Source: Bartonella sp. F02 (lineage in GTDB: Bacteria; Pseudomonadota; Alphaproteobacteria; Rhizobiales; Rhizobiaceae). From it: a stretch of DNA of 64,000 nt. Of the stretch, positions 38,468 to 46,256 are shown one piece after another. Below the pieces are notes generated by a model. It was not told where the DNA came from, made no database searches, and saw only the letters and a list, made by a program, of their open reading frames with translations. The position numbers and the translations under genes were made by a program. Where the stretch lies: positions 186,001-250,000 of the forward strand of contig NZ_JANHOK010000003.1 in NCBI RefSeq assembly GCF_026929975.1, read 5' to 3'. Positions within the stretch are counted from its first letter, which is position 1. The number at the start of each line of letters is the position of its first letter.

Positions 38468-39331
38468 CTAAGGGAATAGTTTCTCTTGCTGAAGCCATTT
38501 TTGAGTAATTCGTGCACTTTTATCTTGTCCAAGATGAGTGATAAGAAAAGGACTGAGTTTTTTCATTTCTTCTTCAAGAGTATATGGAGGATTGATAAGA
38601 ATCATACCGCTTCCATTCATTGTAGGTGATAGTGAGTTTTTTCGAATTCGCATTTCGAGCTGTAAAATTTTAGGAATGTCTGTTTGTTGAAGTGCAGAAA
38701 GAAAGTGTTCAATTTCTTTATCGTGTTTAACAGGATACCATAAAGCATATGTGCCTCCTGAAAAACGTCGATGTGCTTTTATTATTCCATCAATGAGACG
38801 AGAAAACTCACCAGGTTTTTCAAAAGAAGGATCAACGAGAATAAGTCCACGTTTTTCTTTTGGTGGCAGATGAGAATTCAGCGATAACCAACCATTTAAA
38901 TGTAAAACTTTTGTTTGATAATCACCGACAAAATTTTTTGCTAAAGTCTGATAATCTTCATAGTGTAATTCAATTGCAGTTAGCCGATCTTGTTTGCGCA
39001 ATAATTGGCGGATCAGAATAGGGGACCCGGGATAAAGTATAATTTCTTTATGTTCTTTATTGGTATTATAGATAGCATTGTACCACGGGGAAAGAAGTTC
39101 TTTCAAATGTTCTGGGATAGAAACAGATAAAAGTCGTCCAACACCTTCACGCCATTCACCTGTTTTTTGAGCTTCCAAAGAAGAAAGATCATAAAGTCCG
39201 ATTCCTGCGTGTGTATCTATAACGCGAAAAGCTTTCTCTTTGCGTTTGAGGTATTCTACAATGCGAGTGACAATAATGTGTTTAAAAACATCAGCAAAAT
39301 TGCCAGCATGATAAATATGCCGATAATTCAT
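38468..39331 (-). CDS. rlmJ: 23S rRNA (adenine2030-N6)-methyltransferase
   Basis: Methylates A2030 of 23S rRNA. With the ATG at 39331 the protein begins MNYRHIYHAGNFADVFKH, the family's fixed N-terminus; the TTG two codons upstream is less likely. The 287-residue product has the SAM-binding DTHAGIGLYDL and the catalytic block LILVDPSFE. The usual catalytic motif is DPP-[YF]; the second proline is serine here, which may or may not affect activity. It is a stand-alone gene flanked by long spacers. Confidence 0.9.
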   Translation of the reverse strand: MNYRHIYHAGNFADVFKHIIVTRIVEYLKRKEKAFRVIDTHAGIGLYDLSSLEAQKTGEWREGVGRLLSVSIPEHLKELLSPWYNAIYNTNKEHKEIILYPGSPILIRQLLRKQDRLTAIELHYEDYQTLAKNFVGDYQTKVLHLNGWLSLNSHLPPKEKRGLILVDPSFEKPGEFSRLIDGIIKAHRRFSGGTYALWYPVKHDKEIEHFLSALQQTDIPKILQLEMRIRKNSLSPTMNGSGMILINPPYTLEEEMKKLSPFLITHLGQDKSARITQKWLQQEKLFP

Positions 39332-39817
39332 AAGCAAACTTTAATTATATCTATGATTATTCCTAAATGTTCTTAACAATGAAAAATATATTGAAAATCT
39401 AAAAATTGAAATTTATTCTGATATGGTATTACTTTTAATGCATGAAATTAAATTTAGCCAGCGCATTATTTCTATTTTTCTTGATGGATGATATAGAAAG
39501 ATATCAAAGGGTGATTTAATAAAGATCAATTATTTTAACTTTTTATTTGATTTTTCAATTATCTCTTGTCACTAGTCTATTAACGAAAATTGAATTATTA
39601 ACATCTTCTCCATTAAGATTTTAAAATGGAGGTTCTTATTTTTTGTTGTAATAATAGTGATATGGTATGTTTTTTTGATTTATGTTGTTAATAGTTTTGC
39701 TAACAATTTCCTTATATGAAAGATTTTTATTAAATTGGTGGGTTAAAAAGAAAACTCTTAAAAGAAATTTATATTGTATATAAATACAGATAGAAACAAT
39801 ACAAATGAGGCGTTCTA
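39332..39817. other. non-coding spacer between rlmJ and serS
   Basis: A 486-base A/T-rich spacer between divergent genes. It must carry both promoters. ATTTATA and TATAAAT form a short interrupted palindrome about 45 bases ahead of serS. In many relatives tat genes precede serS; nothing resembling tatC can be read here. Confidence 0.5.
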
Positions 39818-41092
39818 ATGCTTGATATTAAATGGATTCGTGAATATCCTGAAAAATTAGATGAAGCACTGGCAAATAGAGGTATTGAACCACAAGCACA
39901 AAAATTGATTGAACTTGATCATGAACGCCGCATGCATATCTCTAAAGTTCAAGATGCGCGAGAGCGTCGTAATTTTGCTTCAAAAGAAATAGGGCAAGCT
40001 TTAGCTGAAAATGATCATAAAACTGCCGAACGTATTAAAGCTGAAGTTGAAGAACTGAAAGTTTTTCTTTCTTCTGCTGTTGCTGAAGAAAAGAGATTGA
40101 CTGAGAATTTAGAAAAGGCTCTTTCAGCTATTCCGAATATTCCATTAGATGATGTCCCAAAAGGAAAAGATGAACGTGATAATGTAATTGTTCGTCATTT
40201 TGGTACACCTAAGGTATTTGATTTTCCACCGAAAGAACATTTTGATCTTGGTCAAAATCTTAAGCAAATGGATTTTGAGAAAGCTAGTCGTTTATCTGGT
40301 GCGCGTTTTACAGTTCTTTCTGGAGAGTTGGCGCGGCTTGAACGCGCATTGGGTCAGTTTATGCTTGATATGCATGTTGACGAACACGGTTATAAAGAAG
40401 TTTCTGTTCCTTTTTTAGTTCGAGATGAGGCTGTCTATGGAGCAGCTCAGTTGCCGAAATTTGCTGATGATCTTTTTCGAACAACAGATGGTCGGTGGCT
40501 TATTTCTACAGCGGAAGTTCCATTAACCAATTTGGTAAATGATGAAATTCTTGAAGAATTAGATTTACCTCTGCGATTTTCTGCTCTTACTCCTTGCTTT
40601 CGTTCAGAAGCAGGAGCTGCAGGCCGTGATACACGTGGTATGTTGCGCCAGCATCAGTTTTGGAAGGTAGAAATGGTATCGATTACTACTGAGGAGCAAT
40701 CCTTAGCTGAATTAGAGCGTATGACCGAATGTGCAGAAAATGTATTAAAACGACTTCAATTACCTTTTCGTACTTTGGTTCTTTCTACTGGAGATATGGG
40801 ATTTGCAGCACGTAAAACTTACGATATTGAGGTTTGGCTTCCAGGTCAGGGATGTTATCGTGAGATTTCAAGTTGTTCAGTGTGTGGCGATTTTCAAGGA
40901 CGTCGCATGAATGCTCGATATCGTAAAACAGGCGAAAAAATATTGCAGTATGTTCACAGTTTGAATGGATCTGGTGTCGCTATTGGACGTTGTCTTGTCG
41001 CTATTCTTGAAAATTATCAACAAGCAGACGGTTCAATTATTATTCCAGATGCTTTGCAACCCTATATGAAAGTAAATTATATTACCCTTTAA
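39818..41092 (+). CDS. serS: serine--tRNA ligase
   Basis: Charges tRNA-Ser. The 424-residue class II synthetase has the N-terminal coiled-coil arm ([18 protein letters not shown], helices to about residue 100) that grips the long variable arm of tRNA-Ser, and the catalytic core with motif 2 [21 protein letters not shown] and motif 3 [21 protein letters not shown] precedes the ATG. In many rhizobia surE follows; here pcm follows after 146 bases. Confidence 0.97.
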   Translation: MLDIKWIREYPEKLDEALANRGIEPQAQKLIELDHERRMHISKVQDARERRNFASKEIGQALAENDHKTAERIKAEVEELKVFLSSAVAEEKRLTENLEKALSAIPNIPLDDVPKGKDERDNVIVRHFGTPKVFDFPPKEHFDLGQNLKQMDFEKASRLSGARFTVLSGELARLERALGQFMLDMHVDEHGYKEVSVPFLVRDEAVYGAAQLPKFADDLFRTTDGRWLISTAEVPLTNLVNDEILEELDLPLRFSALTPCFRSEAGAAGRDTRGMLRQHQFWKVEMVSITTEEQSLAELERMTECAENVLKRLQLPFRTLVLSTGDMGFAARKTYDIEVWLPGQGCYREISSCSVCGDFQGRRMNARYRKTGEKILQYVHSLNGSGVAIGRCLVAILENYQQADGSIIIPDALQPYMKVNYITL

Positions 41093-41238
41093 TGTTGCAA
41101 AAAGAGAAACTAATATATTCTCTGTTGCTGATAAGCTATAGTGGTATTGGATACACAACAAGAGTTTACTATTTTATAAAAAGAAATAGTTTATATATGT
41201 GGTAATATTTTCATTCATATAGGAGATCGAATAACATC

Positions 41239-41898
41239 ATGGAGAAAAAGGATGTTTTGCGATTTCGTGAAGAACTTGCAGGCCTTGTCTTAAAAATGCG
41301 CAGTAAAGGCATTGATGATGTTCGTTTTTTTTCGGCGCTTGAGAAAATACCACGACAGCAATTTGTTTCTGCTCCTTGGCTGAATAGCGCTTATGATAAT
41401 AAGGTTATTCCAATTGAATGCGGTGAATATATTGAACGTTTAGAAGAGCAACTTTTAATTCTTTTTGCATTGTCATTAGAAAAAAAACATCGTGTTTTAG
41501 AAATAGGTACGGGGTCTGGTTTTTGTACTGCTCTTATGGCGTATTTGAGTGGTCGTGTTACAACGATTGATCGTTATAAAACACTTGTTGATTTAGCACA
41601 GCAAAAATTTCAAAATTTAGGAATTGAAAATATTGTTGTGCGGCAAATTGATGGGAGTCGAAGTGTTGCAGGTTTGGGATCATTTGATCGTATTCTTATT
41701 TGGCCTTCACGTTTTTGTGAGCCAAAAGAGTTTTTAGAACTTTTAACTGAAGATGGAATTCTCATTCAGGCTATAGGACCAGATGAAGGGGTGCAAGTGG
41801 TTACGCGTTATATAAAAAATGGCAGCCAATTTGAGCGTTCAGAAATGTTTCAAGTTCGCTATCAGCCTTTCATTGAAAGTGTTGCAGAAGCGCTTTAA
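41239..41898 (+). CDS. pcm: protein-L-isoaspartate O-methyltransferase
   Basis: Repairs damaged isoaspartyl residues by methyl transfer from SAM. The 219-residue protein has the SAM-binding block VLEIGTGSGFCTALMA and family motifs VTTIDRYKTLVDLA and the C-terminal FVRYQPF-like QVRYQPFIE. It lacks the canonical post-I spacing detail only slightly. AGGAGATC lies ahead of the ATG. Lies between serS and a LytM lipoprotein, the usual rhizobial neighbourhood minus surE. Confidence 0.88.
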   Translation: MEKKDVLRFREELAGLVLKMRSKGIDDVRFFSALEKIPRQQFVSAPWLNSAYDNKVIPIECGEYIERLEEQLLILFALSLEKKHRVLEIGTGSGFCTALMAYLSGRVTTIDRYKTLVDLAQQKFQNLGIENIVVRQIDGSRSVAGLGSFDRILIWPSRFCEPKEFLELLTEDGILIQAIGPDEGVQVVTRYIKNGSQFERSEMFQVRYQPFIESVAEAL

Positions 41899-42060
41899 TT
41901 TGTAGAATAAAACTAAAAAAATGCTCTATTTTTAGATTTAGTAGTGAGTTTTTTCCGTTTATTATAAGATATTTATGGATACAACCGCTAATCTTAACTT
42001 TTAGGTAATATTAGAAAGGTTTAATTAAAGTTGTGTTGAATATTGGTTAGTGAGCGAACT

Positions 42061-43152
42061 ATGTGTTTAAAAGTTTTTAGTAACATTGCATGGTATAAAT
42101 TTCAGAGATTATCTTTTGGGCTGGTAACAATAGTCATAGCAGGATGTAGTTCTGGTACGCAACGTTTCTCTAGTAATGTTTACAATAGTACAGTTCCTAT
42201 GCAATCAAATATGAACACAACGATATCTTACAATACAAGATTGTTATCGCAAGGAGATGTAATTCAAAGTAGTGAATTACCACCTGCGGAATCGAATGAT
42301 ATCGCAGAAGCTAATTATAATACTTCTTACCTTTCGTCTAATGGTCGAGTTATGGGTACTCCACCGAGAAACTTGGGAACGCTTTCTCGCTCGCAAGCGA
42401 ATAATCCTATCGCATCTCGCCGTAATTCTTATATTGTACAGAGTGGAGATACATTGCTAAGTATCGCGCAGCAAGTAGGAATTAGTGTTGATGCGTTGAA
42501 ATTAGAAAATGGTATAAATAATGATTTTGTCTATATCGGTCAGGTGCTTATAATTCCCAAAAAAGACACAATGATGTCTTCAACGAGAAATAAGAAATTT
42601 CCTTCAGCTTCATATAAAGCACCTACAACAACTATACCTTTTAAAAATAATGCTCAATCAAAGAGTGAGCAACATTTTTCTCAACAAGTAACCAAGTCAA
42701 AATCTGTGATCAATGGGCCGTCAATGAAAGAGAAGATTCATTCGAATGATTTTATTTCTCCTCAAACAACGGGTATTTCTAAAATGCGGTGGCCAGTACG
42801 AGGACGTTTATTGAGTCAATTTGGTCAGAAGAAAGATTCAATAATCAATCGAGGAATAGATATTGCAGTACCTGAAGGTTCGTCAGTAAAAGCAGCAGAA
42901 AATGGAATTGTTATTTATGCAAGCGATGGGATAAAAGAATTAGGCGAAGTCGTTATAATTCGACATGAAAATAATATTGTTACTATTTATGGACACAATA
43001 GTAAGTTTTTAGTTCATAAAGGTCAAAGAGTACGGCGAGGTGATGAAATTGCTAAATCTGGTGTTTCTGGAAACGCTAAGACACCACGTGTTTATTTTGA
43101 AGTTCGTAAAAATGCTGTACCTGTAGATCCTACAGATTACTTAGAAAGATGA
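42061..43152 (+). CDS. LysM / degenerate LytM (M23-like) lipoprotein, NlpD/EnvC type
   Basis: A 363-residue lipoprotein: hydrophobic signal with lipobox VIAGC (Cys29), a Ser/Asn-rich linker, one LysM peptidoglycan-binding domain (YIVQSGDTLLSIAQQVGI, about 129-172), and a C-terminal LytM domain. Zinc-ligand positions are changed: the first motif reads NRGIDIAVP (His to Asn) and the last reads PRVYFEVR (HLH to RVY); YGHNS is kept. A dead LytM of this kind would activate cell-wall amidases at division rather than cut peptidoglycan itself. The ATG 42061 fits a lipoprotein signal; an upstream TTG does not. Confidence 0.88.
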   Translation: MCLKVFSNIAWYKFQRLSFGLVTIVIAGCSSGTQRFSSNVYNSTVPMQSNMNTTISYNTRLLSQGDVIQSSELPPAESNDIAEANYNTSYLSSNGRVMGTPPRNLGTLSRSQANNPIASRRNSYIVQSGDTLLSIAQQVGISVDALKLENGINNDFVYIGQVLIIPKKDTMMSSTRNKKFPSASYKAPTTTIPFKNNAQSKSEQHFSQQVTKSKSVINGPSMKEKIHSNDFISPQTTGISKMRWPVRGRLLSQFGQKKDSIINRGIDIAVPEGSSVKAAENGIVIYASDGIKELGEVVIIRHENNIVTIYGHNSKFLVHKGQRVRRGDEIAKSGVSGNAKTPRVYFEVRKNAVPVDPTDYLER

Positions 43153-44013
43153 TTAATTATGCTTTAATTTCAAAAGTGTAATATATTGAACATGAGAATG
43201 TAGATTAATTAATTTTTTCTGAATTTGATAGGAATAAGTTGCTGCGCAGTTCTTATGAGAGAACGTGTTATAGAGTGTCTTTTGTTTCCCAAAAATATTT
43301 AAGCTTATCTAATAAACTGTATTGTCAGAAAAAGCTTTTAAAGATTTATTCTTTATTATTGCGTGATGGAAAAGTGTACAGAAAATCATATTGGTTTTTT
43401 ATGAAATTAATTGAAATAAGATAATTAATAATCTCTTTGCGATAGAGTTTTATGAGTTTGGATCATTTTTTATCTGATCTCTGTATCTGCTATGGTGTAT
43501 TTAGCAGTCATTCATAATGATAAGTTTTATATTATTTGTGATTTATAGAATAATCTCTGGTAGAGAATTCTTCTGGAAAAGTCATTTGTGATTCAAGTAT
43601 AATATTCCTGTTAATATCAATATTCCAACCAGATTTGATGTCAGTGTAATTGATGATATTGGTAGATTTCCAGCCTAATTTTTTCAATGTAAAGCAGATT
43701 ATGTGATTAGCTTAACAAAAAAATATTATCTCGTTTAGAATAGCGATTAAATAAGTTAAAAATTGTTTTGTGTTCTTTTTTATCTTGATTAAGAAAAAAA
43801 ATATTTATGATATACAAAAAAAGAAATAAATTTGTTTTTTAAGAGTTTTTAGCCGTTGCTTTCTGTTTTTGAAGGTTTTATTGCCTTTTAAGAAGATCAA
43901 AATTACGTGATGTAATATTACTTTTTGTATTTAGAGAAGTTTTCTTTTGCGAAAGTATCGGGTTTTTAAAATTAGAGTAAAAAATACTTCGGTTCAATTG
44001 ATGGGAGATCAAA
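43153..44013. other. 861-base spacer with possible coding relic
   Basis: No intact gene. On the minus strand 43532-43711 is open for 59 codons without a good start and reads protein-like (two Trp, no long homopolymer), but I recognise no family. The length matches a DUF815-type ATPase, which in many Rhizobiales sits between the LytM lipoprotein and yajC on the plus strand, yet no ATPase motif can be read. The yajC promoter must lie near the end. Confidence 0.4.
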
Positions 44014-44487
44014 ATGTTTATAACCAATGCTTATGCTCAAGCTGCAGGCGCTCAGACTGTAGGTAGTTTTTCAAGTAAAGAATTGCTGACCTCAGTTTTT
44101 CCTTTCATTTTAATTTTTGTAATTATGTATTTTTTAATTATTCGTCCACAGCGCGCTCAAATGAAAAAACGTCAAGAAATGCTTAACGCTGTTCGTCGTG
44201 GTGATACAGTTGTAACGGGAGGCGGTGTTGTTGGTAAAGTTATGAAAGTTAATGATGCAAGTGGTGAATTAGAGGTTGAAATTAGTGAGGGTATCCGGAT
44301 CCATGTTTTACGCTCCACATTGTCGGATGTTCGCGTTAAAGGTGAGCCACTTTCAGAAGAAAAATCGAAATCTGATGTTACGATGAAAACACAAAAAAAG
44401 TCTAAAGCTAAAACTGTGACAAAAGAAAACGTTGCTATGACTCGAAAGAAAAAAGATGAAACAAAAACAAATGAGTCAGATGCATAA
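44014..44487 (+). CDS. yajC: preprotein translocase subunit YajC
   Basis: Small inner-membrane partner of the Sec holotranslocon. The 157-residue protein has one membrane segment (FPFILIFVIMYFLIIRPQ, ending in the family mark RPQ), and the soluble domain VVTGGGVVGKVMKVND. A Lys/Thr-rich tail of ~45 residues is longer than usual. GGGAGATC lies ahead of the ATG. An intrinsic terminator follows; secD and secF, its usual neighbours, are not here. Confidence 0.95.
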   Translation: MFITNAYAQAAGAQTVGSFSSKELLTSVFPFILIFVIMYFLIIRPQRAQMKKRQEMLNAVRRGDTVVTGGGVVGKVMKVNDASGELEVEISEGIRIHVLRSTLSDVRVKGEPLSEEKSKSDVTMKTQKKSKAKTVTKENVAMTRKKKDETKTNESDA

Positions 44488-44929
44488 TTAAGGTTTATAA
44501 AACATTTTAAAGCTTATTTTTATGAAAACGAGGTGGCTTTTTATATTAAAGCCATTTTGTTCTTTCTGCTTAGTTTTATGATTGATAAATGAAAACTTGT
44601 TTTCTTTTGGTATTTTATAGAGCGTTTTATTACTCTTGTCAGTTTGTATGAGAGAACTTTGTTGTTTTTATATATGCAGTTGAGATAAATCTCCCCTTTT
44701 TATGTTATGTGTATAATGGTAGAGCTATATCGTGTTGTTAATTTTTGCTGATATCATTTGCGCGTTATGTTCTGTTATTATTTTAGCAAATATTGATTAA
44801 AATTTTGCATCGATATTGTTTGATGAGTTATGATTAGTAACATTTTGTTTATCAGTGTTTATTTTTAATTTGTTGCAAGTTTTTGAAGATAACACGCAGT
44901 CGGATTTTGAAAAATGAGGAATATTTGCT
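44488..44929. other. non-coding spacer in the position of secDF
   Basis: A 442-base A/T-rich spacer between yajC and the Mth938 gene. It holds the yajC terminator. In many alphaproteobacteria secD and secF lie exactly here. A short ATG frame at 44522 resembles a SecD N-terminus only superficially and ends after 19 codons within the terminator. Confidence 0.5.
44534..44567 (+). terminator. intrinsic terminator after yajC
   Basis: TGGCTTT at 44534-44540 pairs with AAAGCCA at 44548-44554 (7-base loop), followed by TTTTGTTCTTTCT. It lies 47 bases past the yajC stop. Confidence 0.75.
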
Positions 44930-45316
44930 ATGTTTCATGCAATTCAGGTTCGCGAAGCACATTTTCCAGGGCGTGCTCCTATTGACTCTTATGGAAATGG
45001 TGGCTTTCGTTTTGCTGATATGTCACATCGGGGCTCTATTGTTTGTGTTCCTTCAGGTGTTTATGGTATCAATATGAAGGAACCTATACCTTCTCGAGAA
45101 GATCTTTTTTATATTTTAGAAGAATCAGACACTATTGAAGTCTTGTTGGTTGGAACTGGCGTGGAATTATTACGTTTACCTGAAGAACTACGGGTACTTT
45201 TATGGGAAAAACGTATTTCAGCGGACACAATGAGTACAGGAGCAGCGGTGCGTACATTTAATGTTCTGTTGTCTGAAAATCGCGCAGTTGCTGCGTTGTT
45301 GTTTGCAGTAGAATGA
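44930..45316 (+). CDS. Mth938-like domain protein (NDUFAF3 family)
   Basis: A 128-residue single-domain protein of the Mth938/DUF498 family, whose human member NDUFAF3 is needed to assemble respiratory complex I. The pattern YGNGGFRFADMSHRGSIVCVPSGVY and the later VLLVGTGVELLRLPEELR with GISADTMSTGAAVRTFN-like block (ISADTMSTGAAVRTFNVL) are clear. No signal or membrane segment. Its stop overlaps the next gene's ATG (ATGA), so the two are translationally coupled. GAGGA lies about 12 bases ahead of the ATG. Confidence 0.85.
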   Translation: MFHAIQVREAHFPGRAPIDSYGNGGFRFADMSHRGSIVCVPSGVYGINMKEPIPSREDLFYILEESDTIEVLLVGTGVELLRLPEELRVLLWEKRISADTMSTGAAVRTFNVLLSENRAVAALLFAVE

Positions 45317-46176
45317 CGAATTTTCTTTCACATTGTCTTGAAGTTTTACGCGCTGCAGATCGTGATCGTTATATATCCGTTTTATTTGCTCCTCAAAAAA
45401 AACGTGAGGCATTAGCTGCGCTTTATGCGTTTAATGTAGAAATTTCTCGTATTCGTGAAAGCGTTAGTGATCCGTTTATTGGTGAAATGCGTTTACGTTG
45501 GTGGTATGATTCTATTGCGAATAATGAAATACAACAGAACGCAAACAATCCAATTATGAACCAATTGTTGACAACAATTACTCTTTATAACTTACCTAGA
45601 AAAGTTTTTTTACATTATTGTGATGCGAGAATTTTTGATCTTTATAGTGATTCAATGGCAACTATTCATGATCTTGAATCTTATTATAATAAGACGGCAA
45701 GCGCAATTTTGCATCTTTCTTGTCAGATATTGGATTCTGATATTTCTCAAAATTTTTCAGATGTGTGTAAACACGGAGGAATTGCTCAAGCATTAAGTGG
45801 TTTATTACGTCTTTTACCATTGATGCAATCACGCTATCAATCTTATTTCCCTTCTGATATGTTAAAAGCAGTAGGAGTTGAGAGGGAAGAATTGGAGAGA
45901 AATTGTGTCAATAATGAACAAAAAAAACGCATTATTGAAGCTATAATAGCTTTATCACAAGATCATTATCTTAAATTTTATGAACAGTTTATTGCATTGC
46001 CTAAAATTCTTAAACCAGCATTTCTTCCGTTGGCAATTACACCTGCATCTCTTCAAAAAGCAATACGATTGGGAGCTGCAATTTTTCAAGAAGATGCAAG
46101 GTTGTCATTGCTTTATCGTTATTGTTTAATAACAAAGGCTGCAATAAGTGGTAAACTTCCTAAATTGTTACAATGA
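45313..46176 (+). CDS. squalene/phytoene synthase family protein (NDUFAF6-like)
   Basis: A 287-residue member of the squalene/phytoene synthase fold. FAPQKKREALAALYAFNVE and IGEMRLRWWYDSI match the alphaproteobacterial group related to human NDUFAF6, a complex I assembly factor, rather than a true prenyl synthase. The Asp-rich pair is weak (YCDARIFDLYSD; no full DDxxD), arguing against phytoene synthesis. Coupled to the Mth938 gene by a 4-base overlap. A role in complex I assembly is inferred from the pairing, not shown. Confidence 0.8.
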   Translation: MTNFLSHCLEVLRAADRDRYISVLFAPQKKREALAALYAFNVEISRIRESVSDPFIGEMRLRWWYDSIANNEIQQNANNPIMNQLLTTITLYNLPRKVFLHYCDARIFDLYSDSMATIHDLESYYNKTASAILHLSCQILDSDISQNFSDVCKHGGIAQALSGLLRLLPLMQSRYQSYFPSDMLKAVGVEREELERNCVNNEQKKRIIEAIIALSQDHYLKFYEQFIALPKILKPAFLPLAITPASLQKAIRLGAAIFQEDARLSLLYRYCLITKAAISGKLPKLLQ

Positions 46177-46256
46177 GACAATATTTTATTAGTCTAAACA
46201 TTGTTTATGTTGAGTGTTCTGCAAGTATAAGCGCAATATTGAGTCCAATATTTATC

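Noticed and set aside
43239-43424. 61-codon plus-strand frame in the spacer before yajC
   Set aside because: No family resemblance, no ribosome binding site and composition like the surrounding spacer.
44522-44581. A short frame resembling a SecD N-terminus after yajC
   Set aside because: It ends after 19 codons and coincides with the stem, loop and T tract of an intrinsic terminator; the likeness is superficial.
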